A stretch of DNA of 39,002 nucleotides, from assembly GCA_006227825.1 (NCBI GenBank), contig SBFS01000043.1, positions 1 to 39,002 on the forward strand, written 5' to 3'. The notes below the pieces were generated by a model, which was given only the letters and a program-made list of their open reading frames with translations, ran no database searches and had not been told where the DNA came from. Positions 1 to 8,472 of the stretch are shown piece after piece. The stretch comes from Burkholderiales bacterium (GTDB lineage Bacteria; Pseudomonadota; Gammaproteobacteria; Burkholderiales; Burkholderiaceae_C). A program made the position numbers and the translations under genes. Position 1 is the stretch's first letter; each line of letters opens with the position of its first letter.

Positions 1-552
1 GCCGACCTGCAGCAGGTCCGCCAGCTGTTCGAGACCGTGCCCTGGGTGCGCCAGGCCAAGGTTCAGCGCGAGTTCCCCAACCGCCTGAAAGTGACGCTGG
101 AGGAGCACGTACCGGTGGCCTGGTGGGGGCAGCCGGGGTCGGGCCGGCTGGTCAACTCGTTCGGTGAGATCTTTGAGGCCATGCCCGACGACGGCGACGC
201 CCTGCCCGTACTGGCAGGGCCGGCCACCCAGGCCGGCCAGGTCTGGAGCGCCTTCCGCAACCTCCGGCCCGAGCTGGCCCGGATCGACCTGGGCCTGGAG
301 CGGCTCGAGCTCAACGAGCGAGGCAGCTGGCGTGCGCACCTGGACAGCGGTACGCGGGTGGAGCTCGGCCGCGGCAGTCCCGAAGACCTGCTGGAGCGGA
401 CACGGCGCTTCACCGGGACCGTCGCCCAGCTCACACGCCACTATGCCGCCCCCCTGCAGAGCGTCGACCTGCGCTACCCCAACGGCTATGCGCTGCGGCT
501 GCAGGGCGTGAGCACCGTCGACGACGCCGGCACATCAGGAAACACGAGGTAA
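1..552 (+). CDS. ftsQ: Cell division protein FtsQ, C-terminal part (5' truncated by window)
   Basis: Frame is open from base 1; POTRA/FtsQ-like text (VPWVRQAKVQREFPNRLKVTLEEHVPVAWW); directly upstream of ftsA. Confidence 0.93.
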   Translation, partial: ADLQQVRQLFETVPWVRQAKVQREFPNRLKVTLEEHVPVAWWGQPGSGRLVNSFGEIFEAMPDDGDALPVLAGPATQAGQVWSAFRNLRPELARIDLGLERLELNERGSWRAHLDSGTRVELGRGSPEDLLERTRRFTGTVAQLTRHYAAPLQSVDLRYPNGYALRLQGVSTVDDAGTSGNTR

Positions 553-564
553 CCGAGAACGATC

Positions 565-1794
565 ATGGCCAAGGAATACAAGGATTTGGTGGTCGGACTG
601 GACATCGGCACCGCCAAGATCATGGTGGTGGTCGCCGAAGTCCTGCCCGGCGGCGAGCTCAAGCTCGCCGGCCTGGGCGTGTCGGCCAGCCACGGGCTCA
701 AGCGCGGCGTGGTGGTCAACATCGACGCCACGGTGCAGAGCATCCAGCAGGCCCTCAAGGAAGCCGAGCTGATGGCCGACTGCCGCATCGCCCGGGTCTA
801 CACGGGCATCACCGGCAGCCATGTGCGGGGCATCAATTCCAGCGGCATGGTGGCCATCAAGGACCGGGAGGTGACCCCGGCCGATGTGGCGCGCGTGATC
901 GAGACCGCCAAGGCGATCAACATCTCCACCGACCAGCGCCTGCTGCTGGTCGAGCCGCAGGAGTTCGTGATCGACGGCCAGGAGGTGCGCGAGCCCATCG
1001 GCATGAGCGGCATCCGCCTGGAGGCCAAGGTCCACATCGTCACCGGCGCCCAGAGCGCGGCCGAGAACATCATCAAGTGCGTCCGCCGCTGCGGGCTCGA
1101 GGTCGACCAGCTCATGCTCAACCCGCTGGCCTCCAGCCAGGCGGTGCTGACCGAGGACGAAAAGGACCTGGGGGTGGCGCTGGTGGACATCGGCGCCGGC
1201 ACCACCGACGTGGCCATCTTCGCCGGCGGGGCGATCCGGCACACGGCCGTGATCCCCATCGCCGGCGACCTGATCACCAGCGACATCGCGATGGCGCTGC
1301 GCACGCCGACCAAGGACGCCGAGGACATCAAGGTCGAGAGCGGCTGTGCCAAGCAGCTGCTGGCCGATCCGGACACCCAGGTCGAGGTGCCCGGTCTGGG
1401 CGACCGGGGACCGCGCCTGCTGGGGCGGCAGGCGCTGGCCGGCGTGATCGAGCCCCGGGTCGAAGAGATCTTCTCGCTGGTCCAGCAGGTGGTGCGCGAC
1501 TCCGGCTTCGAGGAAGTGCTGTCCTCCGGCATCGTGCTGACCGGGGGCAGCGCCGTGATGCCGGGCATGGTCGAGCTGGGCGAGGACATCTTCCTCAAGC
1601 CGGTGCGCCGCGGCATGCCCAACTACACCAGTGCCCTGTCCGACATGGTGGCCCAGACCCGCGCGGCCACCGTCATGGGCCTGCTCGAAGAGGCCCGGCT
1701 GGCCCGGGTGCGTGGCCACAAGGTGGCGCAAAAGGCCGGCTCGGTGCAGGGCGCCCTCGACCGTGTGAAGAACTGGTTTGTGAGGACTTTCTGA
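565..1794 (+). CDS. ftsA: Cell division protein FtsA
   Basis: MAKEYKDLVVGLDIGTAKIMVVVAE..., actin-like ATPase motifs (DIGAGTTD, LTGGSA); ftsQ-ftsA-ftsZ order. Confidence 0.98.
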   Translation: MAKEYKDLVVGLDIGTAKIMVVVAEVLPGGELKLAGLGVSASHGLKRGVVVNIDATVQSIQQALKEAELMADCRIARVYTGITGSHVRGINSSGMVAIKDREVTPADVARVIETAKAINISTDQRLLLVEPQEFVIDGQEVREPIGMSGIRLEAKVHIVTGAQSAAENIIKCVRRCGLEVDQLMLNPLASSQAVLTEDEKDLGVALVDIGAGTTDVAIFAGGAIRHTAVIPIAGDLITSDIAMALRTPTKDAEDIKVESGCAKQLLADPDTQVEVPGLGDRGPRLLGRQALAGVIEPRVEEIFSLVQQVVRDSGFEEVLSSGIVLTGGSAVMPGMVELGEDIFLKPVRRGMPNYTSALSDMVAQTRAATVMGLLEEARLARVRGHKVAQKAGSVQGALDRVKNWFVRTF

Positions 1795-1911
1795 TGAAGA
1801 ACCTGTCCCGGGTCGCGCCGGCTACCGTGTCCGCTCCCGCGCCAGGGAGGCGGCCGCCGCCGACCGGCGGGCCGGTCTCCCCCGCCGGCTCCGGCCCCCG
1901 CTGCCGGCCCC

Positions 1912-1940
1912 GGGTCCGATGTCGGGTCCGATGTCGGGTC
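1912..1940. repeat. 12-bp tandem repeat (GGGTCCGATGTC) x2 plus partial third copy
   Basis: Direct reading in the ftsA-ftsZ intergenic region. Confidence 0.85.
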
Positions 1941-2055
1941 TGCACCGGACCCCCCTGGAGCCGGACGCCGGCATCCACCGCACCGTTTTTCGCATCCGCA
2001 TCATTTTTTTCGCATCACATCGCGTCCCGCCAGGGCGCCAACACAGGAGGTCAGC

Positions 2056-3264
2056 ATGAGCATCGAAATGATTGAAGTCGAGGAATTCAACCTGGGCACC
2101 CAGATCAAGGTCATCGGCGTGGGCGGGGGCGGCGGCAACGCCGTCCAGCACATGATCGAGCGCCAGGTGCAGGGGGTGGAGTTCATCTGCGCCAACACCG
2201 ACGCCCAGTCGCTCACCCGCAGCGCGGCCCACAAGACCATCCAGCTCGGTGTCACCGGCCTGGGGGCCGGCAGCAAGCCGGAGAAGGGCCGCGAGGCGGC
2301 CGAATCGGCGGTCGACGACATCCGGGCCGCCATCGACGGCGCGCACATGCTGTTCATCACGGCCGGCATGGGGGGTGGCACCGGCACCGGCGCCGCGCCC
2401 GTGATCGCCCGGGTGGCCAAGGAGATGGGCATCCTGACGGTGGGCGTGGTCACCAAGCCCTTCGACTGGGAGGGTGGCCGCCGCATGACCAATGCCGACC
2501 AGGGTCTGAGTGAGCTCGAGGCCAATGTCGACTCCCTGATCGTGGTGCTCAACGAGAAGCTGCTGGAAGTGCTGGGGGACGACATCACACAGGACGAGGC
2601 CTTCGCCCATGCCAACGATGTGCTCAAGAACGCGGTCGGCGGCATCGCCGAGATCATCAACGAATACGGCAACGTGAACGTCGACTTCGAGGACGTGCGC
2701 ACTGTCATGGGCGAGCCCGGCAAGGCGATGATGGGCACCGCGGTGGCCTCTGGCCCGGACCGTGCCCGCATCGCCGCCGAGCAGGCCGTCGCCTGTCCGC
2801 TGCTCGAGGGCATCGATCTCTCGGGCGCCAAGGGCGTGCTGGTGCTGGTGACCGCTGCCAAGGGATCGCTCAAGCTGTCGGAGTCCAAGCTGGCCATGAA
2901 CACCATCCGTGCCTATGCCTCGCCGGACGCGCACGTCATCTATGGCGCCGCCTACGACGACAGCCTGGGTGACGAGATGCGTGTCACCGTGGTCGCCACC
3001 GGCCTGTCCCGCCAGGGCGCACGCCGCTCGGCGCCGCCCCTGCAGGTGCTGCGCACCGGCACCGACAACGCGCCGATCGCCATGGCCCATGGCCCGGCGG
3101 CAGGCAACCCGACCGCAGCGGCACAGCCCGACTACCACTCGATGGCGGTGCCCAGCGTGTGGCGTACCAACCGCACGCAGGCTGCGGCCAAGGTCGATGC
3201 CTTGTCCTCCGGCGGCATGGACGACTTCGAGATCCCGGCATTCCTGCGCAAGCAGGCCGACTGA
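2056..3264 (+). CDS. ftsZ: Cell division GTPase FtsZ
   Basis: Tubulin signature GGGTGTGAAP, KVIGVGGGGGNAV, and C-terminal tail DDFEIPAFLRKQAD. Confidence 0.99.
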   Translation: MSIEMIEVEEFNLGTQIKVIGVGGGGGNAVQHMIERQVQGVEFICANTDAQSLTRSAAHKTIQLGVTGLGAGSKPEKGREAAESAVDDIRAAIDGAHMLFITAGMGGGTGTGAAPVIARVAKEMGILTVGVVTKPFDWEGGRRMTNADQGLSELEANVDSLIVVLNEKLLEVLGDDITQDEAFAHANDVLKNAVGGIAEIINEYGNVNVDFEDVRTVMGEPGKAMMGTAVASGPDRARIAAEQAVACPLLEGIDLSGAKGVLVLVTAAKGSLKLSESKLAMNTIRAYASPDAHVIYGAAYDDSLGDEMRVTVVATGLSRQGARRSAPPLQVLRTGTDNAPIAMAHGPAAGNPTAAAQPDYHSMAVPSVWRTNRTQAAAKVDALSSGGMDDFEIPAFLRKQAD

Positions 3265-3282
3265 AGGTGCCTGCCCCGTCGC

Positions 3283-3313
3283 GGGCGCCGTCCTCCGGTC
3301 GGAGGCGGCGCCC
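3283..3313 (+). other. Strong GC hairpin just downstream of ftsZ
   Basis: GGGCGCCG-t-CCTCC-GGTC-GGAGG-CGGCGCCC; no U tract. Confidence 0.8.
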
Positions 3314-3409
3314 CCGCTGGCGGACCCGCAGCTCCGAATGGGGCGCCGGCTATGGCGGTCATAGCGGGCAAGATCACCACGGGGCGACCCGAAAACCTAG
3401 AATGGCACC

Positions 3410-4333
3410 ATGGTTTCGCAACGCACCCTCAAGTCCCTGACCAAGGCGGTCGGCGTCGGCCTGCACAGCGGACAGCGGGTCGAGCTGACGTTGCGACCCG
3501 CTGCACCGGACACGGGCATCGTGTTCCGGCGCGTCGACCTGCCCGAGCCGGTGGAGATTCCCGTCAACGCCCGTTCGGTCACCGACACCCGGCTGGCTTC
3601 CACCATCTCCAACGGTGATGTCAAGGTGCACACCATCGAGCACCTGATGAGCGCCTGTGCCGGCCTCGGACTGGACAACCTGTATGTCGACATCACGGCC
3701 GAAGAGGTGCCCATCCTCGACGGTTCGGCGGCCTCTTTCGTCTACCTGCTCCAGAGCGCCGGCATCGTGCACCAGCCTGCGCCCAGGCGATTCGTGCGCG
3801 TGCTGCGGCCCGTGGAGGTGCGTGAGGGAACCGGAGCCCAGCTCAAGTGGGCCCGCCTGGAGCCCTACCACGGCTACCGCCTGAGCTTCGAGATCGAGTT
3901 CGATCATCCGGCGGTCAATTCCACCGGCCAGCGGGTCGAGTTCGACTTCGGCAGCGGCCGGTATGCTCGCGAGATCGCGCGCGCGCGCACCTTCGGCTTC
4001 ACCCGTGACGTCGAGATGATGCGCTCGCACGGCCTGGCGCTGGGAGGGGGGCTGGACAATGCCATCGTCATGGACGATGTCAGGGTCCTCAATGCCGACG
4101 GCCTGCGTTACCAGGACGAGTTCGTCAAGCACAAGATCCTGGACGCCATCGGTGACCTCTACATCCTGGGACGGCCGCTGCTGGCGGCCTACAGCGCATT
4201 TCGTTCGGGCCACGCGCTGAACAACCAGCTGCTGCGTGCCCTGCTGGAGCAGCCCGACGCCTGGGAGGAGGTCGTCTTCAACCAGGACCGCGAGGCACCG
4301 CGTGGCTTCGCCGAGCTGGCGCCGGCCTGGTGA
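3410..4333 (+). CDS. lpxC: UDP-3-O-acyl-N-acetylglucosamine deacetylase
   Basis: [39 protein letters not shown] motifs; downstream of ftsZ. Confidence 0.98.
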   Translation: MVSQRTLKSLTKAVGVGLHSGQRVELTLRPAAPDTGIVFRRVDLPEPVEIPVNARSVTDTRLASTISNGDVKVHTIEHLMSACAGLGLDNLYVDITAEEVPILDGSAASFVYLLQSAGIVHQPAPRRFVRVLRPVEVREGTGAQLKWARLEPYHGYRLSFEIEFDHPAVNSTGQRVEFDFGSGRYAREIARARTFGFTRDVEMMRSHGLALGGGLDNAIVMDDVRVLNADGLRYQDEFVKHKILDAIGDLYILGRPLLAAYSAFRSGHALNNQLLRALLEQPDAWEEVVFNQDREAPRGFAELAPAW

Positions 4334-4337
4334 GCCG

Positions 4338-4514
4338 ATGCTGCTTTTCCGCCTGGCAATCTTCCTGCTGCTGCTGGCCGCCGGTGTCTGCTTCGCCTTC
4401 TACATCGGCACCGGGCAGGCGCGCTACCGGCAATGGGGTCTGGTGATCCTGAAGTGGACCGTGCTGGCGGCGCTGGGCTTCTTCGCGGTGCTGGCCTTCG
4501 AGCGCCTGCTCTGA
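4338..4514 (+). CDS. Small membrane protein, unknown function
   Basis: ATG at 4338 just after the lpxC stop; 58 aa, two hydrophobic segments (MLLFRLAIFLLLLAAGVCFAFYIG...). Confidence 0.7.
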   Translation: MLLFRLAIFLLLLAAGVCFAFYIGTGQARYRQWGLVILKWTVLAALGFFAVLAFERLL

Positions 4515-4543
4515 ACCTCTCGCCGCCTCCTGCGCGGCTCCGC

Positions 4544-5092
4544 TCAGTAGTGGCGACCGCCCTTGTAGGCTGCGTGGGTGCGCGCCTGCAGGCGCCCGAC
4601 GCGCTCGATGGCGGCGGCCGTGCGGCTGACCTGGGCGTGGGTGATGCACAGTCCGAGCGCGTCGGCCGCGTCCTTGCCGGGCAGGCCGGGCAGCTGCAGC
4701 AGGCGGCGCACCATCTCCTGTATCTGGGGTTTGGTGGCCCGCCCGTGGCCGGCCACCGCCTTCTTGAGCTGCAGGGCCGTGTACTCGGCCACCGGCAGCC
4801 CGCTGGCCACGAGCGCGGTCAGGCAGCTGCCACGGGCCTGCCCCAGCAGCAGCGTCGCCTGCGGATTGACGTTCACGAACACGATCTCGCAAACGGCCAC
4901 GGTCGGCTGGTAGCGCGAGACCACCTCGGTGATGCCGTCGAACAGCACCTTCAGGCGTTCGGGCAGCAGGGCGCCGTCCCTGGGACTGGTGCGGATGGTC
5001 CCGCTGGCGACGTAGTGCATGCGCGGTCCGTCGGTGTCGATGACGCCAAAGCCCGCGCACTGGAGTCCCGGATCGATGCCAAGAATGCGCAT
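4544..5092 (-). CDS. ruvC: Crossover junction endodeoxyribonuclease RuvC
   Basis: [34 protein letters not shown]; start set at the MRILGIDPG methionine. Confidence 0.96.
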   Translation of the reverse strand: MRILGIDPGLQCAGFGVIDTDGPRMHYVASGTIRTSPRDGALLPERLKVLFDGITEVVSRYQPTVAVCEIVFVNVNPQATLLLGQARGSCLTALVASGLPVAEYTALQLKKAVAGHGRATKPQIQEMVRRLLQLPGLPGKDAADALGLCITHAQVSRTAAAIERVGRLQARTHAAYKGGRHY

Positions 5093-5096
5093 GGTG

Positions 5097-6089
5097 TCAG
5101 CCCTGCAGGGACCAGCGGACAGCGTGGAAAAACACCGGAGCGGCAAAACACAGCGCATCGGTCCGGTCCAGCAGGCCGCTGGCGCCGGTCAGCGAACGGC
5201 TGGCTGCACCCCAGTTCGTCACGCCACGGTCGCGCTTGATGGCCTTCATCACCAGATGGCCCAGGGAGCCCGCGACGCAGGCCAGCAGCGCCATCAGCAG
5301 CGCCATGAGCGGAGGGAACGGTGTCAGTCCCGCCAGCGCGACGCCCAGGAGGCTTCCGGCCAGCAGGCCCCAGCCCCAGCTGCGCCAGCCGAAGCCGCTG
5401 CTGATCCCGGGGACCGCGGGACGGTGCTGCCCACGGGCGCTCAGGTGCTGCACGAGCATGCAGGTCTGCACCACCAGCACCAGGAAGAAGACCAGGAAGG
5501 CCTCGCGACCCGTCAGCCGCGGTGCGTCGATCATCATCAGGGCGGGAACGTGGCTCATGCCGTACACGCAGACCATGATGCCCCACTGAAGCTTGGCGTT
5601 GCGTTCCAGGAAGCGCTGCGCATCGTTGCCGAAGGCGCTGACCACCGCCACGCCGAGAAAGGCGTAGACGGGTATGAACACGGTGAACAGGTCGAAGTGC
5701 CGCGTCCAGACCAGCAGGTACTGGAACGGCAGGATGGCGAAGAAGGCCAGCAGCAGGCTGCGGTGATCCCCACGGCGGGTGGGCGAGAGGCTGATGAACT
5801 CCCGCAGGATCAGGAAGGACACCAGCGCAAACAGCAGGGTGGCCATGCCGTCGCCCAGGGCCCAGGCGATCCAGAAAACCACGGCCATGATCCAGGAGCT
5901 GCGCAGCAGGACGCGAAGATCCTCCTGCAGCCGCAGGCGCGCCGACGGACTTCCCGATGCCGTGTCCCCGGCATCGCGCAGGGACCACAGCAGGAACGCG
6001 ATGCTGGCCGTTGCCAGCAGCCCGAACAGCAGGACGAACAGCAGGCCGACCTGGTCCGGGGGCGAGAGGCTGCGCATGAAGGAGACCAT
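5097..6089 (-). CDS. Phosphatidate cytidylyltransferase (CdsA family)
   Basis: Multi-TM protein with CDP-diglyceride synthetase-like C-terminus ([21 protein letters not shown]); ATGA overlap with the upstream acyltransferase. Confidence 0.85.
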   Translation of the reverse strand: MVSFMRSLSPPDQVGLLFVLLFGLLATASIAFLLWSLRDAGDTASGSPSARLRLQEDLRVLLRSSWIMAVVFWIAWALGDGMATLLFALVSFLILREFISLSPTRRGDHRSLLLAFFAILPFQYLLVWTRHFDLFTVFIPVYAFLGVAVVSAFGNDAQRFLERNAKLQWGIMVCVYGMSHVPALMMIDAPRLTGREAFLVFFLVLVVQTCMLVQHLSARGQHRPAVPGISSGFGWRSWGWGLLAGSLLGVALAGLTPFPPLMALLMALLACVAGSLGHLVMKAIKRDRGVTNWGAASRSLTGASGLLDRTDALCFAAPVFFHAVRWSLQG

Positions 6090-6706
6090 CAGACCTCCCT
6101 CAGCGCCATGACGGCCTCGCGGGCTCGCCGCAGGAAATCGGCGCGTTCCTCTTCGGCACCCAGCACCACCGGTTCGCCGAAGGTGACCGAACAGAGCACC
6201 GGCACCGGGAGAACCTCGCCCTTGGGCATCACCCGCTGCACGTTGTGGATCCAGGTCGGCACCAGCACGACATCCGGGAACCGCCGGGCAAGGTTGTAGA
6301 GTCCCGACTTGAAGGGCTGCGGGTCCTCGTCGAACCCCCGGGTGCCTTCCGGAAACAGGATCAGCGAGTCTCCGCTTTCGAGTGCGTCGATCAGGGGCTG
6401 CAGGGGGTCCTCGTCACCGCGCCGTTCGCGGTCGACATAGACCGCGTTGAACACCGCGGTGGTGATCCATTGGCGGAACCGGGAGGCCGTCCAGTAGTCG
6501 CGCGCGGCGATCGGACGGGTGATGCTGCGCAGCGAGCGTGGCAGGGCGGCCCAGATCAGCACCAGGTCGGCGTGGCTCTGGTGGTTGGCAAAGTAGATGC
6601 GCTGCTCGGCCTTGGGCGGGCAGCCGTGCCAGCGTGCCTGGGCGCCGGTCAGCAGGCGCACGATGCCCAGAAGCAGGGTGCCGGCCATGGCCGCGCGCCA
6701 GTTCAC
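6089..6706 (-). CDS. 1-acyl-sn-glycerol-3-phosphate acyltransferase (PlsC family)
   Basis: NHQSHADLVLIW (HX4D-like) and FPEGTRG motifs. Confidence 0.88.
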   Translation of the reverse strand: MNWRAAMAGTLLLGIVRLLTGAQARWHGCPPKAEQRIYFANHQSHADLVLIWAALPRSLRSITRPIAARDYWTASRFRQWITTAVFNAVYVDRERRGDEDPLQPLIDALESGDSLILFPEGTRGFDEDPQPFKSGLYNLARRFPDVVLVPTWIHNVQRVMPKGEVLPVPVLCSVTFGEPVVLGAEEERADFLRRAREAVMALREV

Positions 6707-6716
6707 AGGGGCCTCC

Positions 6717-7460
6717 TCACGGCAGTTCCACCGCGCCCATGCGCGCGACGATGGTGCGCGTGCGGCTGGCCAGGTAGGCCGAACCCTGGCGGGCCTCGAA
6801 AAAGCGCGGAGCGGGCAGCATGACCGCCAGGCGGGCTGCCTCGTGCGCGTTGAGCTGCCGCGCCGATTTCCTGAAGTAGCGCTGGGCGGCGGCCTCGGCG
6901 CCGAACACGCCCTCGCCCCATTCGACGCTGTTCAGGTAGATCTCCAGGATGCGTCCCTTGTCGAGCAGACCTTCGAGCATCAGGGCCAGCACCAGCTCCT
7001 GGCCCTTGCGCACCAGGGTGCGCTCGCCCGAGAGCAGCAGGTTCTTGGCCAGTTGCTGCGTGATGGTGGAGCCGCCGACCACTCGGACCGGCCGCGCCAC
7101 GGCCGATTGCCGCTGGGCCCTGCGGCTGGCCTGCTCCTTGCGCTCCCGGTTGCGCTCCCAGGCCGACTCGATCGCCTGCCAGTCGACTCCGGCATGGTGC
7201 ACGAAGCCGGCATCTTCCGAGGCGATGACCGCCCGTTGCAGGTGCACGCTGATCCGCTCGCGCGGCACCCACCGGGAGGACCAGCGCCAGTCGCCTTCAC
7301 CGCTGGCGGTGCGCAGCGCGATGCGCCAGGCTTCGGAGCGCATGAAACTGGTGCTCTGCGGGTTCAGGGTCACCATCAGGGCGATGCGCAGCAGAAAGGC
7401 CAGTTGCAGCGCCAGCAGCGCCAGCATCACCCAGAACATCCAGCGGGCAAGTGATCTCAT
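6717..7460 (-). CDS. mtgA: Monofunctional biosynthetic peptidoglycan transglycosylase
   Basis: GT51 motifs EDAGFVHHAGVDW, GGSTITQQLAKNLLLSGERTLVRKGQE, EIYLNSVEWGEGVFGAEAAAQRYF; start taken at MRSLARWMFW. Confidence 0.95.
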   Translation of the reverse strand: MRSLARWMFWVMLALLALQLAFLLRIALMVTLNPQSTSFMRSEAWRIALRTASGEGDWRWSSRWVPRERISVHLQRAVIASEDAGFVHHAGVDWQAIESAWERNRERKEQASRRAQRQSAVARPVRVVGGSTITQQLAKNLLLSGERTLVRKGQELVLALMLEGLLDKGRILEIYLNSVEWGEGVFGAEAAAQRYFRKSARQLNAHEAARLAVMLPAPRFFEARQGSAYLASRTRTIVARMGAVELP

Positions 7461-7497
7461 GCGGTCTCGGGTGACGGCCGGTGGCGCACGGGTGGGC

Positions 7498-8373
7498 TCA
7501 GGGCTGCTGCGCACTCATCTGGGTGCGCAGGCCCTCGTCGCGGGTGAAGCGGAAGCGCGAGACGACCACGATCTGGTCGGCCTGCCTGCGCATGGCGTCG
7601 CTGAAGCGGCCGAAGGACAGTCCGCGCACGATGGCCTGCGCGCGCCGGTCCAGCGTCGCGATGCCCGACCCCTGCACCACTTCGGTCTCCAGCACCTCGC
7701 CGGTGTGGTTGACTGTCATGATCATGGTCAGCTCGCCGTACAGCTTGCGGCCATTGGCTTCCGGGAAGTTGCGGGTGCCCCGGTCCTCGATCTTGCGCCG
7801 CAGCTCGTCGTAGTAGAGCGCGTAGACCTCCTCGCGCGTGGCCGGGCTGATGTAGCGCTTCTTGGGGCGGGCGTTTTCCTCGTTGATGCGCTTCTCGATC
7901 TCGGCCAGCAGCTTGACCAGCGCCCGACGCTGCTGTTCCCTCTCGATGGCCTCCCGGCTGGGGTTGGCCGCCTCCAGATCCGGCGCGGGCATGCTGGCAA
8001 GCCGGCGCCTGACTTCCAGCAGGACGCGTTCCTGCTGTTCCCGCAGCGCCTGCAGCTGGCGTTGCTGGTCCTCCTCCACCGTGTCGCCGAGCCGGGCGAT
8101 CGCGGTCGGCGGCAGCGGCGAGGTGGCCCGTCCCTTCTCGGCATCGCCACCGCCGGCCAGTGAAGCCTGCGCAATGGCCGTTGCCCGGTCGGGCCGCTCG
8201 TCGCTGCGGGCGTTGACCAGGATGACCTCCAGCGGGGTGTCCTGGAAGACGCGGTTGAAGCCTTCGGGGTGGACGAAACGGACCGTCAGCAGCGCCGCAT
8301 GCACGGCCAGGGAGATGCCCAGGGCCAGTTGCAGCGTCGTCAGTTGCCTCAGGAAGGTGGCCATCGCGTTCAC
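7498..8373 (-). CDS. TonB C-terminal-domain / energy transducer TonB-like protein
   Basis: N-terminal anchor LALGISLAVHAALL and C-terminal TonB-like GELTMIMTVNHTGEVLETEVVQGSG; GTG start proposed at 8373 (VNAMATFLRQ) because GATAAT lies 6 nt upstream. Confidence 0.83.
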   Translation of the reverse strand: MNAMATFLRQLTTLQLALGISLAVHAALLTVRFVHPEGFNRVFQDTPLEVILVNARSDERPDRATAIAQASLAGGGDAEKGRATSPLPPTAIARLGDTVEEDQQRQLQALREQQERVLLEVRRRLASMPAPDLEAANPSREAIEREQQRRALVKLLAEIEKRINEENARPKKRYISPATREEVYALYYDELRRKIEDRGTRNFPEANGRKLYGELTMIMTVNHTGEVLETEVVQGSGIATLDRRAQAIVRGLSFGRFSDAMRRQADQIVVVSRFRFTRDEGLRTQMSAQQP

Positions 8374-8472
8374 GCGACGATTATCCCCGCGCCGGTCCTT
8401 CGGCGCCCGGCTGCGGGCATCGGATGGACGGTTGGCTCGGCGTGCACCCATGGCGGTCGGTCGGCTCCAGGC

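Noticed and set aside
535-1731. 398-aa minus-strand ORF opposite ftsA
   Set aside because: Antisense shadow of ftsA.
1794-2075. 93-aa ORF starting by ATGA overlap with the ftsA stop and running into ftsZ
   Set aside because: Pro/Arg-rich low-complexity translation, includes the tandem repeat, overlaps the ftsZ start; likely chance. Kept only as a note on the gap.
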